From the NCBI GenBank assembly GCA_022824025.1, contig JAJEBF010000050.1, positions 1-64,000 of the forward strand: a stretch of 64,000 bases of DNA. Direction: 5' to 3'. The stretch's first letter is position 1, and the number at the start of each line of letters is the position of its first letter. Source of the stretch: Caldilineaceae bacterium (GTDB lineage Bacteria; Chloroflexota; Anaerolineae; Caldilineales; Caldilineaceae). Shown piece after piece: positions 29,834 to 37,478 of the stretch. The notes under the pieces were generated by a model. It saw only the letters and a list, made by a program, of their open reading frames with translations, made no database searches and had not been told where the DNA came from. The position numbers and the translations under genes are program-made.

Positions 29834-30014
29834 CATTAGGGTGCATCCCAGAACTTTGGGCGACAGTTGTCTGAATCAGAAGTTTCAGGCTAGAAGGAGT
29901 GTTTGGACGACAGGTGCTGAGTCGATTCTCGTTTCGTGGATCATTTTCTGTCGGTTGAACGGGCAGCTCGCATCGGCCCAAACAATTGGAATGGATTCTC
30001 GCATGTTTGGGCAG

Positions 30015-30044
30015 TTGGTCGTTTTGGAATGTATGTTCTATAAT
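30015..30044 (+). promoter_or_regulatory. Sigma-70-like promoter upstream of the 30169 gene
   Basis: TTGGTC (30015-30020), an 18-bp spacer and consensus TATAAT (30039-30044), about 125 bp before the start of the deoxyribosyltransferase-like gene. The spacer region is AT-rich. No operator symmetry is evident. Confidence 0.5.
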
Positions 30045-30168
30045 GGGGTGAGCAAATTGATTTGGATGTCAAGGAAGATTGCCGACTGGGCGGTCCGTAA
30101 CGAGAAAGGGAACTTGCTGCGGCCAACTGAACAGTGCATAGTCTGAATGCTGTTCGTGAGAAAAGAAA

Positions 30169-31155
30169 ATGTCAAACACGAGAATTCCGTGTCCTATCTG
30201 GGGCCCTGATTACGGGGCGACAGAACTTGAAGATGAATGTCTGGTTGTTGAAGGCGCACCGAATCCTGCTACCGGAATAGTGCGGGTTGATTCCGATAGG
30301 GCAGGCGGCAAATATGAGATCACCTCGGAAGGGCAGTCCTTGGCGCGTGAGTTGGGGGCCCGCGAGAAAGCACGGCTTTCCAGCTGGCTTATCGAGGAAC
30401 GGAATCGGGGAATAAGTACCCCCCGGGTTACAGAGGAGACTATCAGGTATACCAGCAACAGACGTTCTCTTATCGTGCAAGAGAGGGCCGAGAGGCTTCT
30501 TCGCTTCATAGCCAAGCAGGCGGATCTAGTTGGAGTCATGCTACGATTCCGTGAAAGCTCTGATTTGGCCGCTCTTGCCTGGACTGAGTCGATAGAATGG
30601 AGGGAGGTTGATTATTTCTTCGAGTTTTTGAAGGCAAGCGGTTGGTTGAACGGCGACGGCTTCTTAAATGGTGGTTTTACTGCCACAGTCACAGTCGCTG
30701 GCCATGCCCAAATCGCACAGCAAGTAACCAACTATGAATCTTCTCAAGCATTTGTTGCAATGTGGTTTGATGAGAGTATGACAAAAGTCTATACGGATGG
30801 CATAAGGCCCGCTATTGAGGCTACCGGCTATAAGCCTGTGCGAATCGACCAAAAGGAACACATCAACAAGATTGACGATGAGTTCATTGCTGAGATCCGT
30901 CGCTCGCGATTTCTCGTTGCCGACTTTACTCAAGGTTGCGACGGGGCAAGAGGAGGAGTCTATTACGAAGCGGGATTTGTGCATGCTCTCGGCATGCCGG
31001 TTATTTTCACGTGCCACCAGAAATCTATGGAATATCTGCATTTCGATACCGAGCACTACAATCACATTGTGTGGACTGACGAAAATGAATTGCACAAAAG
31101 ACTGAAGAGTCGTATCCTTGCAGCAATAGGAGAAGGCCCGGAAACCTCAATTTAA
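30169..31155 (+). CDS. Protein with C-terminal nucleoside 2-deoxyribosyltransferase-like domain
   Basis: A 328-residue protein in two parts. Residues 1-170 begin with a short CPIWG motif, a GGKYEITSEG strand pair and helices including EKARLSSWLIEERNRG, an arrangement I associate with sensor or adaptor halves of accessory proteins. Residues ~188-320 form a nucleotide-processing Rossmann-like domain: SQAFVAMWFDESMTKVYTDG, GIRPAIEATGY, EIRRSRFLVADFT and GVYYEAGFVHALGMPVIFTC. The VADFT and YEAG motifs match the nucleoside 2-deoxyribosyltransferase/TIR-like superfamily, whose members cleave N-glycosidic bonds of nucleotides or NAD. The catalytic Glu would be in YYEAGF. AT-rich codon use and the neighbouring DUF4365 pair support an accessory, perhaps defensive, role. 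Confidence 0.65.
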   Translation: MSNTRIPCPIWGPDYGATELEDECLVVEGAPNPATGIVRVDSDRAGGKYEITSEGQSLARELGAREKARLSSWLIEERNRGISTPRVTEETIRYTSNRRSLIVQERAERLLRFIAKQADLVGVMLRFRESSDLAALAWTESIEWREVDYFFEFLKASGWLNGDGFLNGGFTATVTVAGHAQIAQQVTNYESSQAFVAMWFDESMTKVYTDGIRPAIEATGYKPVRIDQKEHINKIDDEFIAEIRRSRFLVADFTQGCDGARGGVYYEAGFVHALGMPVIFTCHQKSMEYLHFDTEHYNHIVWTDENELHKRLKSRILAAIGEGPETSI

Positions 31156-31340
31156 GCTTGAGAAATGACGCAGCAAGTATCCGTAACCTCCAGCTAGTTG
31201 GGCTGCTTTCCTATATCCCCCACAAGGGCTGACCATTGGGCCGGCCACCATTGACTCCGCTATCGTGCCAACTTCGATGCACTACTTTGTAAACCTACGG
31301 TGGTCCGGGATCTTCAGACAAACAGTAACGGACGAGCGAA

Positions 31341-31823
31341 ATGTACCGGAACACCATTAAAGAGCGCTTTTCTCTTGCTTTCATTGAAGCGGTCGCAACG
31401 AAAGCAGGATTCTATGTTGATGAACCAAGAGTGGACTACGACAGTGTGGACGGAACCCTAAAGGCAGACTTTGGAAGACGCCCCAGGATCGATTTTCAGG
31501 CCAAGGCTACATCGCAGGACATTGTGCGACAGAGAAACTTGCATTTTCGCTTACCGATCAATAACTATGACGATTTGAGAACAGACCCTATTAATCCACG
31601 TCTCTTAATTGTAGTTCTTATGCCGGAAGACGATTCAGAATGGCTATCTCAGTCAAGAGAAGAGCTTTGCTTACGCCATTGCGCATATTGGACTTCACTT
31701 CGAGGACGACCACCAACACGAAATCGGAGTACTGTAACGATTCAAATCCCTGTAGGCAACATTTTCAGTAGTGAGCAACTTTCTGAACTGATGAGAAAGG
31801 CTGAAAGGGGAGATTCACTGTGA
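31341..31823 (+). CDS. DUF4365-domain protein, nuclease-like
   Basis: A 160-residue protein with the DUF4365 pattern: ERFSLAFIEAVATKAGFYV, VDYDSVDGTL, and RPRIDFQAKAT. The acidic D34/D37 pair followed by D51-x-Q-x-K55 is laid out like a PD-(D/E)xK nuclease core, as proposed for this family. The C-terminal half has YDDLRTDP and a late TVTIQIPVGNIF strand. Its stop overlaps the start of the next gene by four bases (GTGA at 31820-31823), so the two are translationally coupled. The preceding 185 bp contains no gene. The function is unknown; an effector nuclease is an inference from the motif layout. Confidence 0.75.
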   Translation: MYRNTIKERFSLAFIEAVATKAGFYVDEPRVDYDSVDGTLKADFGRRPRIDFQAKATSQDIVRQRNLHFRLPINNYDDLRTDPINPRLLIVVLMPEDDSEWLSQSREELCLRHCAYWTSLRGRPPTRNRSTVTIQIPVGNIFSSEQLSELMRKAERGDSL

Positions 31824-32950
31824 AAGTGGAAATTCGAGACCGGGAGGCGTTGTCGTCGCTTTCACTCCTGAGCTTACGCACGTATTTGAAGTCTCGGGGA
31901 TGGGTCAACGAGGGTGAGTGGGGTAAGCGCGCCACAATTTTCAGTACGGAAGATGGCAGTCGGAGGTGGGAGATCCTTTGCCCACACAGCGATACCGTCG
32001 CTGACTACGCAGAGTGCATGGCCGACAATGTTGCCGTCCTCGCGGCTGTTGAAGACAGGTCACAACTTGACGTGTTTCATGACCTAGCCAGCACCGGGGC
32101 GGATGTTATTCACATGCGATCACAAAATGGGCTTGCGAATGAAGCACTTTCTCTTCGCCAAAACACAGAAATGCTAAGCGCTGCTTACGATATGCTAGCC
32201 TCCGCCGCTCGGGCGGCGGAGAAACCCAGCGCGGTTTACCGTGGAAGAGTCAGCGACAAGGTAGTGGGCTACCTTGACGATGTACAGCCTTTACCAGGTT
32301 ATCACGAAGGCTACGCTCTGACATTGCACTCACCGGTACCAGCGGGTTTCGGCGAGCAGCTAGATTTTGGCGACGCGTTTGCCGCCCCTTTCCCACGTCG
32401 GGCTACGTCTCAGCTAGCTAAAGCTCTTGACAAGACGACAATTGCAATCACCGCATCGGTTTCTGAAGATTCGTTGGAACCCTTCAGGCGAGAGGTGAAT
32501 GAAGGTGTTAGTGCCAACCTTTGCGATTCGGTAGCGAAGCTTGCCAAAAGAGGTAAAGGGATCATAATCGACCTGTATTGGGCAGGTGTTCGGCCTTCCT
32601 CTCTTCCCGACAGCGACTTCCGGTTTACTGAGAATTCGGCGGACATTTTAACGGAGGCAGCTGATTTTCTCCGTCGAAATGATCCATCCTTTGATGAACA
32701 TATAATCGCTCAGGTTGTAAAGCTAGAGAGAGAGCCCGACAATTTCGATGGGAAGGCAGTAATTCTGACCGTAAGGGACGAGAGATTATTCCGCATTCGG
32801 GTCGAATTTGAACAGCCCACTTATAACACGGTGATACAAGCATTTCGAGATCAGGAATTCGTCAGCTTGAATGGCGATATAATTCCAGCGGGCAATGGAT
32901 ATAGATTGCAAAACCCCAGGAACCTGACATTGATTAAGAACGATCAGTAA
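31820..32950 (+). CDS. Unknown protein coupled to the DUF4365 gene
   Basis: A 376-residue protein with no family name I can give. It starts with GTG overlapping the DUF4365 stop. The N-terminal ~110 residues (LRTYLKSRGWVNEGEWGK, RRWEILCPHSDTVADYAE, VEDRSQLDVFHDLASTG) look compact and conserved. A helical stretch around 115-145 follows, then two mixed alpha/beta segments (LPGYHEGYALTLHSPVP, GIIIDLYWAGVRPS, FTENSADILTEAADFL). The C-terminus, with VKLEREPDNFDGKAVILTV and YNTVIQAFRDQEFVSLNGD, resembles a small beta domain. There is no Walker, nuclease or membrane motif. The coupling and shared AT-rich codon use say that the pair is one functional unit. Confidence 0.7.
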   Translation: MKVEIRDREALSSLSLLSLRTYLKSRGWVNEGEWGKRATIFSTEDGSRRWEILCPHSDTVADYAECMADNVAVLAAVEDRSQLDVFHDLASTGADVIHMRSQNGLANEALSLRQNTEMLSAAYDMLASAARAAEKPSAVYRGRVSDKVVGYLDDVQPLPGYHEGYALTLHSPVPAGFGEQLDFGDAFAAPFPRRATSQLAKALDKTTIAITASVSEDSLEPFRREVNEGVSANLCDSVAKLAKRGKGIIIDLYWAGVRPSSLPDSDFRFTENSADILTEAADFLRRNDPSFDEHIIAQVVKLEREPDNFDGKAVILTVRDERLFRIRVEFEQPTYNTVIQAFRDQEFVSLNGDIIPAGNGYRLQNPRNLTLIKNDQ

Positions 32951-33012
32951 TTCGCGATCAGGCCATTTTGGGGGTGAGCAATTCTGTAGTTGTCTGCAAT
33001 AGTTGGCCTACA

Positions 33013-33044
33013 AAAGGGGAATGGGCGCGTAGTCGTTCCCCTTT
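33013..33044 (+). terminator. Hairpin after the DUF4365 pair
   Basis: Stem aaaggggaa (33013-33021) and ttcccctttt-like arm ttccccttt (33036-33044) pair over nine bases with a 14-base loop, 63 bp after the stop codon of the 31820 gene. The A-rich left and T-rich right arm ends fit an intrinsic terminator, although the U-run is only three bases. Confidence 0.55.
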
Positions 33045-33474
33045 GAATCACCTCTCACACGCCACCCCATCCCCGTCCGCATTCCGCATATATCCATACG
33101 CTGGATGACCCACTCCGCCGGCGTAATCCCGTGCTCACGCGCCACCACCCGTCCCGCGTACTAGCATCGGTTCCCCCCCGGTAGCCAATCACCCAGATCC
33201 AACGCCATCTTGCGATCCCAGTTCACAACCGCTTCCGCCAGCGTCAGGTTCAGCAGGTCCGCCGTAAACCCAGCGGCAACGCTAACGATCCCAACGCCAA
33301 GTTCGCCGCCGCACCTGCCGAGGTGGTGGCGAACCTCAACCCCTTAGTGTGTATCTGAGCGTGGAAACGGTGCGTATCGTGGGGGCCTGTTCCAGGCATT
33401 GGGGAACTGGAGACAGACGGCTTCGGGCGGCGCGCCTCTCCTAGCAGAAGCGCATCTCAATTCAGCTCCCGTTA
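33045..33474. other. Degenerate region without an intact gene
   Basis: About 430 bp with no supportable gene. The minus strand at about 33190-33290 keeps a short coding-like stretch (LLNLTLAEAVVNWDRKMALD) that I cannot assign; it is probably a gene relic. The GC-rich composition resembles the adjacent DUF6807 gene rather than the AT-rich cassette to the left, so the boundary of the accessory cassette lies near the terminator hairpin. Confidence 0.4.
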
Positions 33475-33658
33475 TCCCCTGCCAAGCCCCCTCCACCGCC
33501 TCAACCCGCGTTGCATCCCAGTCGCCGTTGGCGATCACCTGCCGGTAGCGCTGCGTAATCGTCTCTCCGGCCTCGAACTCGTACACCTCGTCGAACACGA
33601 AGGCGAAGCTGGCGCAGGCGTACGGCGTCTGCCGCACAAACCACTTGTTGAGATAGCG
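33475..33658 (-). pseudogene. Duplicated C-terminal fragment of the DUF6807 gene
   Basis: About 60 codons repeat the end of the neighbouring DUF6807 protein: RYLNKWFVRQTPYACASFAF here against RYPNKWFVRQTPYACASFAF there, continuing through FDEVYEF and VIANGDWDA. The copy starts in mid-gene and then runs into unrelated sequence with no family match. It lies in the same orientation on the other side of the nucleotidyltransferase gene at 33695, so the two copies form a direct repeat of about 180 bp around that gene. Confidence 0.85.
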
Positions 33659-33694
33659 TTGATAGCCCAGCCCATCGCCTGTGAAGCCTGGTCG

Positions 33695-34027
33695 CTATCT
33701 CCTGGCAACACGCCCACCTGAGCCGTCCGGCGTCTCCTGCAGGACCGCGTAATCTTTCGCAATGATCTCCCTGAAACTCTGGGAGATTTCCTGCCAGTCA
33801 AGCACGTCTACCTGAATGGGCAGGTCGGAGTCCTCGAACGCTTCCTTCAGCCGTGCAAGCGTATGCCGGTCCAGTGCGGTGGCGCCGACGACTGCGAGGT
33901 CGAGGTCGGAGTATTTCTTCGCAGACTGTGTCACGCGGGAACCGAAGGCGCGCACTTCGCAAGCCGGCACGTGCTCGGCCAGAATCTGCCTCACCGTTTT
34001 GAGGTGGGTTGGGCTGAGGTCAATCAT
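33695..34027 (-). CDS. MNT-type nucleotidyltransferase (antitoxin-like), no HEPN partner
   Basis: A 110-residue minimal nucleotidyltransferase. The catalytic pattern is FGSRVTQSAKKYSDLDLAV (GSR, then the paired Asp), with a third acidic strand IQVDVLDWQEI. In MNT/HEPN toxin-antitoxin modules the MNT protein AMPylates and silences a HEPN ribonuclease encoded next to it. No HEPN gene is adjacent: upstream is the DUF6807 gene (21 bp away) and downstream is a fragment of that same gene. The gene appears inserted between two direct copies of the DUF6807 3' end. GGAAG lies six bases before the ATG. It could also be a substrate-specific nucleotidyltransferase of another kind. Confidence 0.8.
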   Translation of the reverse strand: MIDLSPTHLKTVRQILAEHVPACEVRAFGSRVTQSAKKYSDLDLAVVGATALDRHTLARLKEAFEDSDLPIQVDVLDWQEISQSFREIIAKDYAVLQETPDGSGGRVARR

Positions 34028-34048
34028 TGCGGGCTTCCAACTCCTGCC

Positions 34049-34990
34049 TCAACCCCGCCACGCTTCCGCTGCGGTTTCCACCTGCGCCGCGTCCCAGTCG
34101 CCGTTGGCGATCACCAGCCGGTACCGCTGCGTAACTGTCTCCCCCGCCGCGAACTCGTATACCTCGTCGAACATGAAGGCGAAGCTGGCGCAGGCGTAGG
34201 GCGTCTGGCGCACGAACCATTTGTTGGGGTAGCGCAGGTTGGCGGGATGGTCGAGGAAGGCGAGTGTCGAAGCATGGCCGTTGCCGTCGTGGTGGCCGGT
34301 GTAGGCCAGCCAGGGCGCGGCCTCGCCCATCGCCGCGGCGCCTTCGTGCCCCGCCGCGGTGATGACCTTCCCGTTGTCGAAGGAGCGCGGCCCGCGCCAG
34401 AAGAACCCGCCATAGCCGGCCAGCGGACGGCCCGCGGTCGTGGGTGAGCCGATGTGCAGCGTTTCGCCGCGCACATTGCGCAGGCTGGTCGTGAAGTCCA
34501 GCGCCCAGTAGCCGGCGTCCGGGTCGACGGTCTCCACGGCGATGCCCCGCGTCTCGTCGATCCAGTGCTCGCCGGCCAGCGTGATCCAGGAGAGCTTCTC
34601 CGCGGCCGCGAAGCGGTCGTCCGCCACCTCGATCGACTCCCAGCCGTCGTGCCGCTGCGTCCCGTTGTTGGGCAGGTCAACGTAGCCCTCGCCGTGGCGG
34701 TAGCTGCCCCCGCCCCAGAAGTTCTGGCCGTCCAGGTGCGCAATCGTCATCTGGAGCCCCTTGTGCCAGACGTGGTCGTACGGGCGATAGATGGTGACCA
34801 CGTCGCCGGCCAGCGTGTTGACGGGGTGGAAGAACGGCTTGGGCGACTCGGACTGGGGCATGTCCGGATCATAGATGTAGCGGAAGAGGGTCACGGCCTC
34901 CCACTTCAGCTCAAGCGAGGCGAAGCCGGGCGTGCGGTGACTGTGCGGCGGGGTCTTTTCGTTGCGGGTATGGGTAAGTGAGAGAGCCAT
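34049..34990 (-). CDS. DUF6807 (PmoA-like) family protein
   Basis: A 313-residue protein of the DUF6807 group, often annotated PmoA-like though unrelated to methane monooxygenase. Typical blocks are FFHPVNTLAGDVVTIYRP, HVWHKGLQM, WITLAGEHWIDETRGI, SPTTAGRPLAGYGGFFWRG and a C-terminal RQTPYACASFAFMFDE. Members are beta-rich and co-occur with sugar oxidoreductases and dehydratases, so a carbohydrate-modifying enzyme or binding role is likely. The biochemical activity is not established. A partial copy of its 3' end lies 0.4 kb downstream. There is no signal peptide. The start follows a short repeat tract at 34998-35052. Confidence 0.85.
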   Translation of the reverse strand: MALSLTHTRNEKTPPHSHRTPGFASLELKWEAVTLFRYIYDPDMPQSESPKPFFHPVNTLAGDVVTIYRPYDHVWHKGLQMTIAHLDGQNFWGGGSYRHGEGYVDLPNNGTQRHDGWESIEVADDRFAAAEKLSWITLAGEHWIDETRGIAVETVDPDAGYWALDFTTSLRNVRGETLHIGSPTTAGRPLAGYGGFFWRGPRSFDNGKVITAAGHEGAAAMGEAAPWLAYTGHHDGNGHASTLAFLDHPANLRYPNKWFVRQTPYACASFAFMFDEVYEFAAGETVTQRYRLVIANGDWDAAQVETAAEAWRG

Positions 34991-34997
34991 GGGACCT

Positions 34998-35052
34998 CAG
35001 TGGGCAGTGGTTAGTGGTCGGTGGTTAGTGGTCGGTGTTCAGTGAATAGTGG
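34998..35052. repeat. CAGTGG/TAGTGGTCGGTGG repeat tract
   Basis: Imperfect iterations such as cagtgggcagtggttagtgg, ggtcggtggttagtgg and ggtgttcagtgaatagtgg between the DUF6807 and gatB genes. It has the same unit type as the tract at 28611-28648. The 158-bp gap also contains no gene. Confidence 0.55.
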
Positions 35053-35148
35053 CTGGCGAACGGATCGCGAGCGTTTCGGGGGGACGTTATCAGGGCTCGT
35101 TGATATTTTCTTGAGCTCAGTACACGAGGGCAGCCACAAGGGTTGCCC

Positions 35149-36624
35149 CTACGAGCTGTCCAGCATCTCTTGCAGGCGCTGGCGGGCCGCCTGGGGATCG
35201 GCTTTGCCTTTTGTGGCCCGCATCATCTGGCCCATGAAGAAGCCGAACAGCTTCTTCTCGCCGCCGCGGTAGCGGGCCAGCTCGTCCGGGTTGCTGTCGA
35301 AGGCTTCCTGCACGGCCGCGTCGATGACGTCCGTGTTGCTGACCATCGCCAGCCCTTCCCGCTCGACGACGGCCTGGGGATCGTCGCCGCTTCTGTACAT
35401 CGACTCCAGCACTTTCTTGCCAGTGTTGGCGTTGATTTCGCGGGCGTCCACCATCTGCACCAGCGCGGCCAGCTGCTGCGGCCGCACGCGCGTATCGGCG
35501 ATCTGCCTCAGATCCTGGCCCTCGCCGTCGGCGTAGAGCAGGCGGAACAGCTCATCGGTGATCCAGTTGGCCATGCGCTGGGGTTTGCCGTCCTCCTGGC
35601 CGTAGGCGGTCACCGCAGCCTCGAAATAGTCGGCGACCGCTTTTTCGCTTGTGATGGCGCCGGCGTCGGCCGGGCGCAAGGACCACTCCTGCCGGTAGCG
35701 CCGCTCCTTGGCGTCCGGCAGCTCGGGCAGCGCGTGCGCCTCCTTCTCCACCCACTGGCGGTCGACCACAAGCGGCGGCAGGTCCGGTTCGGGGAAGTAG
35801 CGGTAGTCTTCGCTGCTCTCTTTTGAGCGCTGCAGAACGGTGCGCTGGCGGTTTTCGTCCCAGCCCATGTTCACCTGCTCGATCACGCCGCCGCTGTTCA
35901 GCACATTGGCCTGGCGCTCGGCCTCGTAGGCGATGGCGCTGCGCACCGCGCGCAGGCTGTTGAGGTTCTTCACCTCCACCTTCGTGCCGAACTCGCCGCG
36001 GGCGGCCTGCTCCGGCGTGCGCACGCTGATATTGGGCTCGCAGCGCAGCGCGCCCTCCTCCATGTTGCCGCTGTTGACGCCCAGGTAGCGCAGGATCGAG
36101 CGCAGCTTGGTCAGGAAGGCATAGGCCTCGTCCGCGCTGGCGATGTCGGCCTCCGTGACGATCTCCATCAGCGGCATGCCGGCCCGGTTCAGGTCGACCA
36201 GCGTATGCAGCCCCGCATGCGTGTTCTTGCCGGTATCCTCTTCCAGGTGGGCGCGGTGGATGCGGATGCGTTTGGCGCCGCCGTCGGGCAGTTCGATTTC
36301 AACCCAGCCGTTGCGGCACAGCGGCAGCTCGTATTGGGAGATCTGATAGCCCTTGGGCAGGTCCGGGTAGTGGTAGTTCTTGCGCGCGAAGACAGCTGTT
36401 TCCGCGATCTCGCAGTTGAGCGCCAGCCCGGTGCGGATCGTGGCTTCGACCGCGGCGCGGTTGCTCACCGGCAGCGCGCCGGGCAGCCCCAGGCAGACCG
36501 GGCAGGTGTGCGTATTGGGCGGCGCGCCCTGGTAGTCGGCGCTGCAGCGGCAGAACATCTTCGTCTTCGTCAGAAGCTGCGCGTGGACTTCCATGCCCAC
36601 GACGACGTTGTATTCCTGTTTCAA
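35149..36624 (-). CDS. gatB: GatB, subunit B of Asp/Glu-tRNA amidotransferase
   Basis: Kinase-like subunit of GatCAB, which converts Glu-tRNA-Gln (and in some species Asp-tRNA-Asn) to the amide. Hallmarks are [55 protein letters not shown], the Zn-site cysteines, and the C-terminal tRNA-binding YqeY-like tail ending near LQEMLDSS. The start is set at TTG 36624, with GAGAGGA seven bases before it; further in-frame codons up to 36714 would overlap the stop of the EcoRV-like gene and lack a ribosome-binding site. GatA and GatC are not in the window. AsnS is present, so the Gln-tRNA role is the likely one. Confidence 0.95.
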   Translation of the reverse strand: MKQEYNVVVGMEVHAQLLTKTKMFCRCSADYQGAPPNTHTCPVCLGLPGALPVSNRAAVEATIRTGLALNCEIAETAVFARKNYHYPDLPKGYQISQYELPLCRNGWVEIELPDGGAKRIRIHRAHLEEDTGKNTHAGLHTLVDLNRAGMPLMEIVTEADIASADEAYAFLTKLRSILRYLGVNSGNMEEGALRCEPNISVRTPEQAARGEFGTKVEVKNLNSLRAVRSAIAYEAERQANVLNSGGVIEQVNMGWDENRQRTVLQRSKESSEDYRYFPEPDLPPLVVDRQWVEKEAHALPELPDAKERRYRQEWSLRPADAGAITSEKAVADYFEAAVTAYGQEDGKPQRMANWITDELFRLLYADGEGQDLRQIADTRVRPQQLAALVQMVDAREINANTGKKVLESMYRSGDDPQAVVEREGLAMVSNTDVIDAAVQEAFDSNPDELARYRGGEKKLFGFFMGQMMRATKGKADPQAARQRLQEMLDSS

Positions 36625-36670
36625 TTGCGGCGTCCTCTCGGTGAAACAGTGTGTCACGCGTTCGTATCTG

Positions 36671-37456
36671 TCAGTAGCTGCGGGGGATACGTTCTTTCCA
36701 TTGCCAATACTCATCTAAGTTTCGATAAGAGACTTCCGAATCAATTGCGCGTGCCATATCCTTTGTCAGATAGTTCTGCCAATAGTCGTCAAAGACGGCT
36801 TCATCATAATCGACAAAGGGGCCGCGACCGGCGAGCAAGGCCTCAAGCGACTTCACTGAACCAATATTCTTGGTGTTGCCACTGCCAGGTCTATCTGAGG
36901 CGATTTTCCACTTTTCATGCACAAAAAACTTGAAATCTTGAATAACGGATGCAATCTGGTGTAAATCGTCTAAGCTGTAGATACGCTGCTCATCGACTGC
37001 GTTGTCGCTACGACTATATATGATTCCTAACACCAAGTGAGTCGAGTAACTATCGTAAGGAAAGCGGATGTTTCTGGTCGATTGCCGCTGACGGAAGTAG
37101 CCGGTGAAGGAGCCGAGTGTAAAACCATTTACTCGCTGATCACTGTTACGATAGGTGCTTTTCACATCGACAGCAATCCGATTGCCAGCCTCGCCAACAA
37201 ATGTAATGTCCGGGTAGTGATTCTGATGGTCGCTCAAAATCAGGTCATAATTGTGTCTCTCAGCGAAGCGAGCAAGCACGGGAAAGAGAGTGAGTTCGAT
37301 GATTTTTGAGATGACCTTCGTGTCTCTGGAAATCGTGTAGATATTACGATGAACATCAATGAAGCCTTTGACTATCCACTCCCCACTATCGACTGCGACC
37401 GCAGAGGCAAAGTGTTCAAATTCCTGTCTCAGGTCGTCGAGGATGCCTACGTTCAT
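36671..37456 (-). CDS. EcoRV-like type II restriction endonuclease
   Basis: A 261-residue homologue of EcoRV. The catalytic core is NHYPDITF (D83) and IAVDVKSTY (D97, K99), matching EcoRV D74, D90 and K92. [11 protein letters not shown] and the substrate-recognition loop [10 protein letters not shown] (191-200) are near-identical to the EcoRV R-loop that contacts GATATC. EcoRV is 245 residues, so the length fits. A blunt-cutting GATATC specificity is therefore predicted. It is paired with a DNA adenine methyltransferase gene 22 bp upstream on the same strand; both genes are AT-rich compared with gatB and the transglycosylase, so the cassette was probably acquired by transfer. Confidence 0.9.
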   Translation of the reverse strand: MNVGILDDLRQEFEHFASAVAVDSGEWIVKGFIDVHRNIYTISRDTKVISKIIELTLFPVLARFAERHNYDLILSDHQNHYPDITFVGEAGNRIAVDVKSTYRNSDQRVNGFTLGSFTGYFRQRQSTRNIRFPYDSYSTHLVLGIIYSRSDNAVDEQRIYSLDDLHQIASVIQDFKFFVHEKWKIASDRPGSGNTKNIGSVKSLEALLAGRGPFVDYDEAVFDDYWQNYLTKDMARAIDSEVSYRNLDEYWQWKERIPRSY

Positions 37457-37478
37457 CGGTCTCTCTTACTGCATCAGG

